Assembly: GCA_034620365.1 (NCBI GenBank)
Contig: JAQGEQ010000283.1
Location: 310,001 to 374,000 of the forward strand
Source of the DNA: Pegea sp. RAD2-039
Lineage: Eukaryota > Chordata > Thaliacea > Salpida > Salpidae
Direction: 5' to 3'
Length of the DNA: 64,000 bases
In this document: positions 1 through 11,640 of the stretch, one piece after another
Numbering within the stretch: position 1 is the stretch's first letter
Layout of the letters: each line of letters starts with the position of its first letter
Program-made: the position numbers and the translations under genes
The notes under the pieces: generated by a model
What the model saw: the letters and a program-made list of their open reading frames with translations, nothing else
The model's database searches: none
What the model was told of the DNA's origin: nothing

Positions 1-1030
1 TTCTGCTCTTACGACAACTATAGGCTAGAAAATTATGTTATCAAATATTTTGATGTTCTTAAAAAGAAATATATAATTTTGTCAATTTTTTGTTTGTTTT
101 ATCTAATAACCTAAACTGTATAGATCAGTTTTAGTTTCATTAATAGGTAAAGTTAAAGCAGAGCAATTTTTTATATAAATTTTTGCTCCTTGATACACTT
201 AGCTAGTAGCCTTCATTTTTGAGTTATATTTCATTTAATTAAAATTATTTTTGCTATTTGATACAAAAACAAGTTCTACTTTATTTGTATTTGTACAAAT
301 AAAACGTGTTAAAAATACAACAAAATAATATACATTTCAAAAAGAAGTTAGATGAGTCGCCTTTATCTCGTCGTTTGAAGTTTCTGACAAAAGTTATATC
401 AGAAACTGTGATCTGAGATTCACGGGTTGACTGAAAGTTTTCATAATTGAAAGAGAAAGATTGAATAACAAACTCGTAGTAGAAAGTTAAAAAGAGATGA
501 AACAGAATTGATAATAAAACGTAAAAACAACTTTTTCTTTGATTTGTTTACTGCGGATACTTAAACCTTTTATCAGCAAATGAATGAAAGTAATATAAAA
601 AAGTTTCTAAAAAAAGAGCTTTATATCATCGTAACAATATCCATTAATAAGATTTATTTTAGATAATAAAATTAAAAATTAGCTTTTGTTCAAAATGAGC
701 AGTGGTTTTTGCAATCCTCATAAGACGTACAAAATATCGGAAATTATTATTAAAAAATTGAAATAAAAAAGGCTTTTTAGAATTACTAACCATTATTAGC
801 CAGCTTCAAAGGATAATTGTAATAAAACTTGAAGCAGTTTTCGAATTAGTATAGTAATGTCATTTTCAGCAGATACATTTTTAAGTGAATAAATGTTGTT
901 AGAGAGGATAACATAAATTTGTTTCAACATGACCTAGTTAAAGTACTTAAAACCCCAATCAAGCAAATTCTTGGCATTAATTTTATAGAAGAATAGCAGA
1001 GCAAGATAATCTAAAAAACAAATCACACCA
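1..1030 (-). repeat. Duplicated block A, copy 1
   Basis: This stretch is a near-identical copy of 26290-27300 (inverted), 38690-39150 (partial) and 59160-60145 (same orientation). At the left edge it holds the end of a short reading frame ending IFCLFYLIT, and at about 300-540 on the minus strand a second frame ending FNTFYLYKYK. Both frames stay open in other copies, but no family is recognisable and youth of the duplication may explain it. The block normally follows the 3' flank of class II zinc-finger genes; here that gene lies outside the window. Confidence 0.75.
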
Positions 1031-1239
1031 GAATCAATATTTCACTTTTCATTTATTTTCATTTAGTTAAAATTATATGTTAAGAGATCTTTCCAAATGG
1101 TATTAGCAGAATACAAACCTTCAATTGGTTTAAAGTAGATGATTATTTAAAAACTTTTACTTTTTGGTTTATCAACAATGTTTAAAATGGTTTTTAAAAC
1201 ATGTCATGTAATACAATTATTAGTTAAAAGATTAAGGAG

Positions 1240-1317
1240 AGGTCGAAAATACCTACCTTGCTTGATAACAGTAACCAACTTGTGATGGAACCAGAGAATA
1301 AAGTTATCCTTGATTGA
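1240..1317 (+). mobile_element. Non-LTR retrotransposon relic (RT linker)
   Basis: An open stretch reads RSKIPTLLDNSNQLVMEPEN followed by KVILD and then a stop. It matches the longer relic at 50790-51257 (RSQIPPLIDNSDQLVMEPEN), which resembles the spacer between endonuclease and reverse transcriptase in CR1/jockey-type LINEs. Only about 25 codons survive. It sits between duplicated blocks A and C and was probably carried there by segmental duplication rather than by its own insertion. Confidence 0.55.
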
Positions 1318-1429
1318 TTATCAATGAGGTAAACTCAAATTGATTTTTCTCAAATGATAAAAAATTAAATTGTTTAAGCAAAGCACTGATTTAGTAACCA
1401 TAAGGAATATGTTCCAAAGGTAGAATAAT

Positions 1430-1800
1430 CTTATGAGATAACATTTGTTTTAGAATAAAGAATTTGAAACAAGCAAAAGGAGTTAAATTATTTCAATGAT
1501 CATACTAAGCACAACAAATAATGTTAAATATAACTAATTCTAATTAATAAAAAATAAAAAAAAGTATGTAAAGTTACTAATACCAACAAGAAACCAAAGG
1601 GACTCCAGGATGTCACCATTCGAAAACATAATTTTTAAACAACTTTTCATCGTAGTATCAAGTTTTCAATTTGAGTTTGTATATTTAAGTTTAAATCAAT
1701 TAAACAAAAATTTTTACTTCAAATTTGAATTACTAATTTAAGTTTTTAAATTTCAAAGTTTTTTTTTCGAAATGCACCTCCAGAATTTCCAAACATTTTC
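1430..1800. repeat. Duplicated block C, copy 1
   Basis: This segment recurs at about 25500-25870 (inverted), 50400-50620 (inverted) and 51985-52360 (direct). All copies share a tract around AACTTTTCATCGTAGTATC, followed by a pyrimidine-rich stretch. It contains no supported reading frame. It lies between the LINE relic and the hairpin repeat in every copy that keeps the ancestral order. Confidence 0.7.
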
Positions 1801-1966
1801 TTAAATATATTTGTTTTTTTTTTAAATTATTTGAAAAATGCTTTGAAAAATATTGAAAAAAATTGTGAAAAAACGTTACAAAAAGTTAACAAATTGCTAT
1901 TACATTTGTAATAATATATATGATTATTCTTTACAGTTAAAATGTTAATTATTATATACATAATTT

Positions 1967-1989
1967 ATAATGTTTATTATAAACATTAT
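1967..1989. repeat. Perfect 11-bp inverted repeat (hairpin)
   Basis: The arms ATAATGTTTAT and ATAAACATTAT are exact reverse complements with one base between them. The same structure occurs at 25316-25338, 39353-39375 and 50195-50217, always next to TTTTTGGCTAAGA. It may be structural or only a duplicated AT-rich palindrome. Confidence 0.8.
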
Positions 1990-2399
1990 GATTTTTGGCT
2001 AAGACATCGTATGGATAGATGTGTTAAATCAACTTTTCGTTTATCTAATAAAATTTCCAGCTTTCTAATACTGTAAACAATAAACTGAAATATTTTTGCA
2101 AAGTTTTTTTTATGAATTATTTTCTACATAATAGTTTTTTTACGTTATCCACAAACTTATGCTGATTATTAAGAAACATATTTTAAAGATAAACTAAAAG
2201 ATTTTGTCAAAAAATTCGGTGAATTTGTAGATTGCATTATATAAAGGCATCGGCAATCTAAAGTTAAATGTTTTGGTCTTATCTTTTCTGCTGAAAGTAA
2301 TTCAGTTGAAAATGTATTTGTGTTTAGATATACCGAAAGTAATTTAAGAAAAATGAAATATCAATAAATCTAATTTGACAAATTAAAATAATACTATTT

Positions 2400-3279
2400 T
2401 AAAATAGTTTAAACTGAACTTACTGGCAAAGGTTAAGCAAGTATTTCTTCTTCTGACCTGAAAACTGGCTTGCTAACAAAGTTTAAGAAAGAGAGACAAT
2501 TATTTCAATTTTTCATGAACTCAGTCTTTTAAGTTAGTTTTAACCATTCGGGTAATAAACGGCATAGTGCTATAGCAGAAGGGATTAATTATGATGGAAT
2601 GATTTATTAAAAAGCATTTATTTCTAAAATGAAATGATAAACAAAATAGCATTAGGTTTGAAAAAAGAGATTTTATGAATTAAAACTTTATTTTCTTGAA
2701 ATTAATTTGAGTATCTAGTAAAAACTGAAGTTTCAATTAAAGAAATAAAAACAAATTGCAAAAAGTATTAAGTTGCAGAAATTTAAAAAGTTTTAAACAG
2801 ATTTCTTAACAAAAACTAAAATCTATCAGCAGTTTGCACAGCATTGATTAACTAAGAAATTAAAATTTAAATACAGAAGCTTTATGATAATAAATAAGGG
2901 ACAATAAAAACTTGTTGGTTTAAAAAACTTGGAATAAGAGCGAAATAAGATATAGTTCGTTTACAAAAATATTACAAGCCGCCAATCACAAACAATAAAA
3001 AAGAAATAATTTTTCAAATCATTATCATTAACTGTAACATACACCATTTGATCAATAAAATAAATATTGATTAAATAAAAACAACTCAAAACGAAAAAAC
3101 AATTTTAAAAATTATATTTTTAAACCCTCTGTTCTTCACAAAGCTATTTATTCATTCTTATAAATTGTGAGTAAACTTTGACCAGCAAAATGATCTCACT
3201 TTTTCTGAGAAACATGCATCATTTCATGGCGTAATCGACTTGAATTTCAACTAAATTTTTTTCACAAAAAAATATATTC
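2400..3279 (-). repeat. 3' flank of class I ZNF gene, with decayed last finger
   Basis: Immediately after the stop of the 3.3 kb gene (to about 3190, read on the minus strand) lies a relic of one more zinc finger: the words for SRNSSRLRHEMMHVSQKK are visible at nucleotide level but shifted in frame. The rest is non-coding and matches 24412-25300, 39180-40671, 48882-50620 and 63259-64000. An AATAAA at about 3155 could be a polyadenylation signal. Confidence 0.75.
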
Positions 3280-4410
3280 CTATGGTTTCTCGCCAGTATG
3301 AGTCCTTTCATGAGTTACAAGATTGGAATTTCGAGCAAATCGTCTTCCACAAACAATGCATTCATATGGCTTCTCGCCAGTATGAGTTCTTTCATGAGTT
3401 AAAAGATTGGAATTTTGAGTAAATTTTCTTTCACAAACAATGCATTCATATGGCTTCTCGCCAGTATGCGTTCTTTCATGACGTAGAAGACTAGAACTAT
3501 GACTAAACTTCTTTTCACAAACAATACATTCATATGGCTTCTCACCAGTATGAGTCCTTTCATGAATTACAAGATTGGATTTTCGAGCAAATAGTGTTCC
3601 ACAAATAGCACATTCATATGGCTTCTCGCCTGTATGAGTTCTTTCATGAGATAGAAGACTAAACCTATGACTAAATTTTCTTTCACAAACAATGCATTCA
3701 TATGGCTTCTCACTAGTATGAGTTCTTTCATGACATAACAAATTGGTTTTTTGACTAAATTTTCTTTCACAAACTATACATTCATATGGTTTCTCACCAG
3801 TATGAGTTCTTTCATGACGTAAAAGATTAGATCTATGACTAAATTTTCTTTCACAAACTATACATTCATATAGCTTCTCACCAGTATGAGTTCTTTCATG
3901 ACCTAACAAATAGTGTTTTTGACTAAATTTTCTTTCACAAATTATACATTCATATGGCTTCTCACCAGTATGAGTTCTTTCATGACATAGAAGACTAGAC
4001 CTATGACTAAATTTTCTTTCACAAACAATACATTTATATGGTTTCTTACCAGTATGAGTTCTTTCATGATAAACAAGCTGAGATTTGAATTTAAATTTCT
4101 TGTTACAATCTAAGCATTCATATTTGATTTTGAAATTAGATGATTGTTTGTTTTCTTCATTATTTTCTTTCCTTTTGAATGCTGTTTTATGGCTTTTAGT
4201 CTCTTTATAAGGAAGACTTGTAGTTGTTGGATTTTCTTTAGTATTATTTAAACTAGTTTGATCAGCATTACTTTTATACAAGCCATATAGTACACCAGAA
4301 GTGTTTGCCAAAATTTTCTTATTTGCAGTTTCATTATTAAAAGTTTTCTTATCATCATCTGATGACAGTTTTCTTTTTCGTGCAAAGTTACTGCCTTGTA
4401 TCAAGTTCAT
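3280..4410 (-). CDS. C2H2 zinc-finger protein, class I, 10 fingers
   Basis: A 376-residue protein, probably a nuclear DNA-binding protein. Residues 1-92 are the shared charged N-terminal region with ARKRKLSS near residue 12, a likely nuclear localisation signal. Ten C-X2-C-X12-H-X3-H fingers follow with TGEKP linkers. Helices (-1 to 6 plus His) include [72 protein letters not shown] and RNSNLVTH. The start is the ATG in a good context (AAAATGA), 15 nt after a CTTCAG splice acceptor; an upstream TTG is not needed. The frame ends in TAG exactly where TGEKP should continue into Tyr, and a decayed finger follows. The N-terminal region (SGV-YG-YKSNA) pairs it with the 23.6 kb gene, of which it is an inverted duplicate. 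The family is certain; target and role are unknown. Confidence 0.88.
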   Translation of the reverse strand: MNLIQGSNFARKRKLSSDDDKKTFNNETANKKILANTSGVLYGLYKSNADQTSLNNTKENPTTTSLPYKETKSHKTAFKRKENNEENKQSSNFKIKYECLDCNKKFKFKSQLVYHERTHTGKKPYKCIVCERKFSHRSSLLCHERTHTGEKPYECIICERKFSQKHYLLGHERTHTGEKLYECIVCERKFSHRSNLLRHERTHTGEKPYECIVCERKFSQKTNLLCHERTHTSEKPYECIVCERKFSHRFSLLSHERTHTGEKPYECAICGTLFARKSNLVIHERTHTGEKPYECIVCEKKFSHSSSLLRHERTHTGEKPYECIVCERKFTQNSNLLTHERTHTGEKPYECIVCGRRFARNSNLVTHERTHTGEKP

Positions 4411-6780
4411 TTTCAAGTTAATAGGCTGAAGAAAAAAAATTTGTTAATTTTAAAATGTGCATATAAAATAATTTTAGTTTTAAGTGATATATTATTTTTA
4501 AATGAACAAAGTTAGTTTACTAATGATAACAATCAAGTTTAGATCAAGTTTTGTAGAAGTCTTAACCACAAACTTTTGATGTTGTATTTACATATTTTTA
4601 TTTAAAACGAATTTGAAGAACAATTTTGTGTAAACTTTTGCAAGTATTTTCACAAATTGTTGGTTTTAGTTCAATATTTAGAAAACAAAATATTTAATTC
4701 TATAATAAATAAATAGAAAAAAAATCTTCTATAGAAAAGGTATTATTGTTTTACATGTAGCAGTTACGAGGGCAAAACACGTTTGCTTGTGAAAATGATA
4801 ACATGAGTTCAGAAAATAAAAATTTTTAAGTATTTAATAAATGTAAGATTTAAGAGTGTTTAAAATAGATCAACAAGAAGTTAAACCTTAATTTTACAGA
4901 TTTTTATCTGCAGTTATTTATCTCATATTCAAGTGTAAATTCCTCAATAGAATTCACTTGTATGAATTTACATTAATAGTGAGCAACGATTAAACAAAAA
5001 ATATATCAAACTATTTCTAGTCATTTTTAATTACAAATATACTTAGTTATATTTATATATATATATTATATATCAGTTATATATAGAGAATATTTTAATG
5101 AAAATTCAAGAGTTGATATTGACTTATTGAATTAATTTTAAAATGATAAGCTCAACTTTAAAAAATACATATTTAAGTATCATGGAAATGTATAAAGAAT
5201 TTATAGCTTACAAGCCAACATAAACGAACAAAAATTGATTTAAAGTCTAATATTTTGACAGTTATAAATATTTACTACAAATATTTTTTAAAAAGCTTTG
5301 AAAATTTAATGTCTAAACGCAATACTTGCAAATACTTCACAAAAATCAATACTAGCAAATGTCTTATAAATTTACGCAACTACATAAGCTTACAAAACAT
5401 TGAAAACCATTCATGATCATCTAACACCAATCATTTTTCTATATTTGCATTAAGTTTACCAATAATTAAAAGAGACAAAAGAGAGCAACAAAACCTTATA
5501 TTTTAACATAAATTATAATAATTTATATAACACAAATGACGTTACCAAACATATGAACTTTTGGCCAAAGTCTTCTTAAGAATATATTTATATATTTGAT
5601 TTATAAAAGTGATTTATTAATCTTGAAAAGAGTTGAGAGAAATTATAATTTTGAAAGTATTGTTAGAAACAAAATAATCTTTGCACGCAAATTCTGATGA
5701 GAATATCAAAGTTATAAAAGCTTTTGCCACTATGATTTTGTTGCTTGTTGATTGTTATTTGAATGCTTTTACTGCTTTGTTCTCAATATTTTAGCGCATT
5801 ACATTTTTTTAATATTATAAAGTAGCTACGTAAAATAAAGTAACTGCAAAATCTATATTTTGTAAAAGTATTTGTTCATTTACTTTTAATTCTTATAAAT
5901 ATTTTTTGAAAGTTACAAACACAAAATAAATTACAAGAAATACTTACAGATATTAATTATTTAAAGTTTTTTATATAAAACCACTGAAAAACTATTCTAA
6001 ATGGTATTACTATTTTTGAATGAGTTTGTGGGTATGTTTGGCTGAATACAGTATTTAATTGCTAGAAAAACTTGATTTCACAAAAAAAGTATTAAAACGA
6101 TATAACAATTATGTACCACCTACAAAGAAATGATTATGTAAAGTGTTAAGGTAGAATTTCAAGAAGAGCAGTAAGAGGTACATTTTAGTTCACAAAGCTA
6201 CGAACAATGAGGTTGAAAAGTAGTGTTGTTATTGTTAGTAGTGAAAGTAGAATATTTACGTAAATGTTTCATCCCCTATTACTCTAAATACGTAGTTCAT
6301 TCTGTAGTCAACACTGGTTTGTTAGTAGTGTTTTATTAGTTATCTTCGTTATTAGTTTCCTTTTACAAATTGGATAAAGCTAAATATGAAAGTTTTCAGA
6401 TATGGAGTTTTAATATCAGATTTTCAATACTATTCAAAACAAAGTTTTTAGCTAAATGCTCTTGGCTGTCAAAATATTAGATTTGAATTAAATTTTCTTA
6501 GTTTTTATTGACTTATCTGTTATACAATTCTTATAAACTACAAGGGTAATAAATTATTGATTTTTTTAATTGAGCTTGTCATGTTTAACTTCTTCTGTAT
6601 TTTATTTTGTTTTTAAAGTTTTAATTTTCATTTCCATTTATTTTCTGTTTATTAAGTAAATCAAAATCAACACTTAAATTTGAATTTATTGAGTATATTG
6701 AAAATATTGAGTTTATTATATTTATCATTAAAACATAAAAAAACACTTTTAATACATTTTTTGAATTAATTGTTGCTCTC
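4411..6780 (-). repeat. Duplicated 5' flank of the 3.3 kb ZNF gene
   Basis: This 2.3-kb upstream region is shared, in matching orientation to the gene, with every other family A gene and best with 21400-23617. It starts with the splice acceptor (rc of CTTCAG at about 4426-4431) and includes the tract around GTTACGAGGGCAAAACACG, the AACGTCAT/TATA element at 5521-5558 and a region around 6240-6330 with ATTTACGTAAATG. No reading frame is supported. It probably contains an intron, the first exon and the promoter. Confidence 0.7.
5521..5558 (-). promoter_or_regulatory. Conserved CRE-like and TATA-rich element
   Basis: On the gene strand it reads GGTAACGTCATTTGTG followed by an AT run with TATA. 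It lies about 1.1 kb before the ATG of the 3.3 kb gene and recurs before all family A genes. AACGTCAT resembles a CREB/ATF half site. Candidate core promoter by position and conservation only. Confidence 0.4.
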
Positions 6781-6978
6781 AATGTATGTTACATCATAAA
6801 TTTAAATTTTATTGAAAAATTAACACTTAGATATTGGATAAAACTATTTAAAATTGTTTTCTTAAAATCTTTAGAAGTAGGGTATAATTTGTTTTCATCT
6901 GTTTTAACGGATTGAACCCTTTTCTTTCTTTCATACATTTTAATATTTAGTTAAAAACTCCTTTTATAAGGGTATCAC

Positions 6979-7281
<303 letters not shown>

Positions 7282-8100
7282 ATACAATAAATTAATCACA
7301 CTTAAGCATATGACAACGTATAATAGTAAACTAAAAATTCTAGGTTTTTAGGATTGAATAATGTGAAATAATATATAGCCGTGTGTTGACAACAAGTATA
7401 CGTGAATTTTCAGCTTTATACTAAAATTAATAGATAATTACTTTTAATAATTAATCACTATGAATAAGCTCAAAGTTATGGATTAATATTTATTTTGTAA
7501 TGCAAATCATTTTATCTTTTGGTTTATTTATAGGTTATTTTTTAATTAAAGTTTAATAAATAAATAAATCAAATAAAATCTGAAAAATAAAAGAAATATA
7601 AATAAGTCTTTAGGAGTAACAAGAAAATAATTTTTTTGTTAAAATATCAAATGATTTTGTAAAACATTTTTAAGAGCTTTCTAATAACAATTATCGACCT
7701 CAAACAAAAATCGAACTGTAAAAGTATCAATTTTAAGGAAGTTTTTTTTTCTTTTAGAACTTAATCTGGATTAAGTTTTTGTAGGATAAAAAATTTCAGT
7801 TTGATTCTATGTTTTTCTTTAGTTTCTACAAAAAAAGTTTAAATGATTAATGTTTAAAAGAAACTTCAGGAAAATGAATACTTTTATGTAGCTTTATAAT
7901 AAACAAAAAAAGAATGCAGGCTGCACTAATATAACCCCGTAAGAAGTTTAGATTTGCAGTTACTCAATATTGCTGAAAAATTTTAATGCTCAACTAATAT
8001 TAATAGCAAAGCAGTAAAAGCATCAAAATAATAATCAACAAGCTACAAAACCCATACAGCAAAAGCTTCTAGAACTTTGATTCTGTCATCATAATTTACC
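7282..8100. repeat. Duplicated block F, copy 1
   Basis: It matches 46160-47050 in the same orientation and 19400-20260 inverted, including the tract CACACTTAAGCATATGACAA. There is no supported gene. The block leads directly into a family A 5' flank in all three places, so it is part of the far upstream region of those genes. Confidence 0.7.
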
Positions 8101-9373
8101 TACAAACAATTTGTTATTTCCAACATTGCTTTCAAAATTATAATTTCTCTCAACTGTTTTGAAGATTAATAAATCACTGTTATAAATCAAACCTATATAT
8201 ATATTCCTAAGAAGACTTTGACCACAAGTTTATATGTTTGGTAACGTCATTTGTATTATATATATTACCATAACTTATTCTAAGTTATAAGCTTTGGTTG
8301 CTCTCGTTTGCCTCCTTTAGTTACTTGTAAACTTAATGCAAATATAGAAAAACGATTAGTGTTAGATGATCCTGAAAGATTTTTGATGTTTTGTAAACTT
8401 ATGTAGCTTGCATAATTTTATAAGACAATTGCTAGTATTGATTTTTGTGAAGTATTTGCAGGTATTGCGTTTAGACATTAAATTTTCAAACCTTTTTAAA
8501 ATAAAAATTTATAGTAAATGTTTCTAAATGTCAAAATATTAGACTTTAAGTCAATTTTTGTTCGTTTATGTTGGCTTGTAAGCTATAAATTCGGTATACA
8601 TTTCCATGATACTTAAATATGTATTTTTTTAGTTGAGCTTATCATTTTTAAATTAATTCAATAAGTCAATATCAACTCTTGAATTTTCATTAAAATATTC
8701 TTTAACTATAATTAAAATATAAATATAGACATAACTAAGTATATTTGTAATTAAAAATGACCAGAAATAGTTTGATATATTTTTTGATTAATCGTTGCTC
8801 ACTATTAATGTAACATCATACAAGTGAATTCTATTGAGGACTTTACACTTGAATATGAGATAAATAACTGTAGATTAAAATCTGTAAAACAAAGCTGTAA
8901 CTTCTTGTTGATCTATTTTAAACACTGTTAAATCTTACATTTATTACATAATTTTTAATTTTTGGTTTCTGAACTCATTTTATCATTTTCACAAGCAAAC
9001 GTGTTTTGCTCTCGTAACTGCTGCATGTAAAATAATAATGCCTTTTCTATAAAAGAATTTATTTCTATTTATTTATTATAGAATTGGATGTTTTGTTGCC
9101 TAAATATTGAACTATAACCAACAATTTGTGAAAATACTTGCTAAAGTTTACAAAAAATTGTTCTTCAAATTCGTTTTAAATAAAAATATGTATTTAGAAC
9201 ATCATAAGTTTCTGGCTAAAACTTTTACAAAACTTGATCTAAACTTGATTGCTATCATTAGTAAACAAACTTTGTATATCATATATAAATTATATATCAG
9301 TTAAAACTAAAATTATTTTATATGCACATTTTAAAATTAACAAATTTTTTTTCTTCAGCCTATTAACTTGAAA
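8100..9373 (+). repeat. 5' flank of the 9.4 kb ZNF gene
   Basis: The standard family A upstream region. It ends with a pyrimidine tract and TTCTTCAG (to 9358), a textbook 3' splice site, followed by the 15-nt leader CCTATTAACTTGAAA before the ATG. A 65-codon frame at 9107-9304 lies within it but is broken in paralogous copies, so I do not call it a gene. Confidence 0.7.
8231..8266 (+). promoter_or_regulatory. Conserved CRE-like and TATA-rich element
   Basis: GGTAACGTCATTTGT followed by a TATATA run, about 1.1 kb before the ATG of the 9.4 kb gene. Candidate promoter by conservation across paralogues. Confidence 0.4.
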
Positions 9374-10420
9374 ATGAACTTGATACAAGGCAGCAAATTT
9401 GCACGAAAAAGAAAACTGTCATCAGATAATGATGAGAAAACTTTTAATAATGAAATTGCAGAAAAGAAAATTTTGGTAAACACTTCTGGTGGAGTATATA
9501 GCTTGTATAAAAGTCATGCTGATCAAACTAATTTAAATAATACTAAAGAAATTCCAACAACTACAAGTTTCCCTTATAAAGAGACTAACAGCAATAAAAA
9601 AGCATTCAAAGGGAAAGAAAATGATGAAGAAAATAAACAATCATCTAATTTAAAAATCAAATATGAATGCTTAGATTGTAACAAGAAATTTAAATGCAAA
9701 TCTCAGCTTGTTTATCATGAACGAACTCATACTGGCAAGAAACCATATGAATGTTTAGTTTGTGAAAGAAAGTTTAGTCGAAAAACCCATTTGTTATGTC
9801 ATGAAAGAACTCATACTGGTGAGAAGCCATATGAATGTATTGTTTGTGATAGAAAATTTGCACATAATTTCAGTCTTTTAAATCATGAAAGAATTCATAC
9901 TGGCGAGAAGCCATATGAATGTATTGTTTGTGAAAGAAAGTTTAGTCAAAAAACCCATTTGTTATGTCATGAAAGAACTCATACTGGTGAGAAGCCATAT
10001 GAATGTATTGTTTGTGAAAGAAAGTTTAGTCGAAAAACCCATTTGTTATGTCATGAAAGAACTCATACTGGTGAGAAACCATATGAATGCATTGTTTGTG
10101 AAAGAAAATTTAGTCAAAGATCTAATCTTTTAAGTCATGAAAGAACTCATACTGGTGAGAAGCCATATGAATGTATTGTTTGTGAAAGAAAATTTGCACA
10201 TAATTTCAGTCTTTTAAATCATGAAAGAACTCATACTGGCGAGAAGCCATTTGAATGTATTGTTTGTGAAAGAAAGTTTAGTCGAAAAACCCATTTGTTA
10301 TGTCATGAAAGAACCCATACTGGTGAGAAGCCATATGAATGTATTGTTTGTGGAAGAAAATTTAGTCAAAATTCCAGTCTTTCATACCACAAAAGAACTC
10401 ATTTTAATCATAAGAAGTAA
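9374..10420 (+). CDS. C2H2 zinc-finger protein, class II, 9 fingers
   Basis: A 348-residue probable nuclear DNA-binding protein with the charged N-terminal region (residues 1-92; [10 protein letters not shown] near the start) and nine fingers. The first finger has Cys at helix position -1 (CKSQLVYH). Then come [56 protein letters not shown] and a last finger QNSSLSYH ending KRTHFNHKK and TAA. This complete end defines class II. Three fingers share the RKTHLLCH helix and two HNFSLLNH, a sign of duplication in two- to three-finger units inside the gene. Start chosen as for the paralogues: ATG 15 nt after the CAG acceptor. The finger order near the end parallels the 29.6 kb gene. AATAAA at 10622 is a possible polyadenylation signal. 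Confidence 0.9.
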   Translation: MNLIQGSKFARKRKLSSDNDEKTFNNEIAEKKILVNTSGGVYSLYKSHADQTNLNNTKEIPTTTSFPYKETNSNKKAFKGKENDEENKQSSNLKIKYECLDCNKKFKCKSQLVYHERTHTGKKPYECLVCERKFSRKTHLLCHERTHTGEKPYECIVCDRKFAHNFSLLNHERIHTGEKPYECIVCERKFSQKTHLLCHERTHTGEKPYECIVCERKFSRKTHLLCHERTHTGEKPYECIVCERKFSQRSNLLSHERTHTGEKPYECIVCERKFAHNFSLLNHERTHTGEKPFECIVCERKFSRKTHLLCHERTHTGEKPYECIVCGRKFSQNSSLSYHKRTHFNHKK

Positions 10421-11640
10421 AATCATTTTGCTGCTAAACGTTTACTCACAATTCAAGTATGGATAAATAAAAATATTTTTAAACTAAAAAGTAACTTTTT
10501 AAAGATCTCGGAGTTTAAAGGAAATGAAATAATAATTTTTTGTTTGGCTGGTTGTTGCAATTTATGCTTTAATTAACTATTTTAATGATTGCTCTATTAT
10601 TGAAATAGTGTGTAAGTCTGCAATAAATAATAAAGGTTATTCATTTAATTTTTTACTTTAAACTAAAGTTAGTATTCTTATGTTGTTATTTTCGTGAAGG
10701 TTTTTTGTAAACTATTAAAAAATTTGCTTGTATTCATTAATTTTCAAAGTTTGTATTTTAAGTATTTGATAACATCTTCTATTATATTTCAACAAGTTTT
10801 TGAAAGTAATTATATTTTTATAGTTGACAAAGGCAATTTAAATCGCCGTTACTTTTTAGTTACCCTGTAAAGATTCGTTAAATCCTTATATGTTTGTAAA
10901 ACTGATTAATTTTGTGTTTTGTTTTTATTATGAAAGTAAAACTACATTTTATAGTAATTATTGCAATTTTTATGAGAAAACTAATGTTTGAAATCTTAAA
11001 ATCGTTTTCCTTTCTTAAAATGCTTGTTGGAGATGATAACCCTAAATGTTATTATCCTCTTCATACTATAAATTTAGGAAATGAAGTTTTTTAACATTTC
11101 ATATTATCGACAATTACATCATCATAAATAAATCATCTTCTATAAAACTTGACTATTTCGTACCCAAATAGTTAGATCAAAATTAACAGATTGAGTTTTT
11201 TAAATAGCTTAAATTACTTTATAATTTTGTAACCTCAGAGGAACGGCAGAAAAACTAATATTTTCTTATCGGTTACTACTCCATAATTTTTAAAACTTTA
11301 CGATTAATATTCTTGTAAGCAAGTTGCTAGAGTGTTTTAAACTGATCTGTTTAATACTTTTACATCAGATATATAACTGTATCTATTTCAGCTCTTGGTA
11401 ATTCTAATTATCGAACCAAATATTAAGTTGCTAATTTAAATGGAACTCTAATTATCCAAACAAACCACAACAAACCAAAACACTTAACCAAACCATCGAT
11501 GCAGTAACTGATTAAAACTATAAAAAGATTGTTTTTGAGTTGAAATAATCTTATGAAGTAACATTTGTTTTAGAGTATAGAATTTAAAACTAATTGTAAA
11601 CTATAAGTAATCAAAATAAATGTTTAACAGACTTTAAGAG
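10421..11640 (+). repeat. 3' flank of class II ZNF gene
   Basis: It matches 28000-29620 (inverted), 36308-37500 and 56839-57960. The shared tract starts AATCATTTTGCTG and includes AATAAATAATAAAGG. It contains the 54-codon frame listed separately. Beyond about 11.5 kb it departs from the other copies and joins a piece resembling block C. Confidence 0.7.
10930..11094 (+). other. 54-codon reading frame conserved in class II 3' flanks
   Basis: A short frame starting MKVKLHFIVIIAIF, with a hydrophobic N-terminal third that could be a signal or membrane segment, ending NEVF and TAA. Frames of exactly 165 nt exist at 28942-29106, 36816-36980 and 57249-57413, always on the ZNF strand and 0.4-0.5 kb after the zinc-finger frame. 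Against the 57.2 kb copy I count about two silent and a dozen replacement changes by eye, which argues against selection on the protein. No family recognised. Confidence 0.25.

Noticed and set aside
3191..3285. Programmed +1 frameshifting as a general feature of class I genes
   Set aside because: The last-finger remnant is frame-intact only at 62.2 kb. The A-run after TGTG has 7 to 9 bases in the other copies, one copy has lost the Cys codon, and the stop is TAA at 40.7 kb. General decay explains this better.
3280..4410. CRISPR-like array reading of the 84-nt repeats
   Set aside because: The periodic repeat is coding: it keeps frame, zinc ligands and linkers. No spacer structure and no cas genes; the DNA is eukaryotic.
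9107..9304. 65-codon frame upstream of the 9.4 kb gene
   Set aside because: It falls within the conserved 5' flank just before the splice acceptor; the same region carries stops and indels in the other copies, so it is intronic or leader sequence.
9885..10466. Second-frame ORFs inside the finger arrays (words like [20 protein letters not shown])
   Set aside because: They arise because the repeated 84-nt unit lacks stops in this frame. They exist in every array (3567, 9885, 29992, 48346, 62600 and others) and have no start, context or family of their own.
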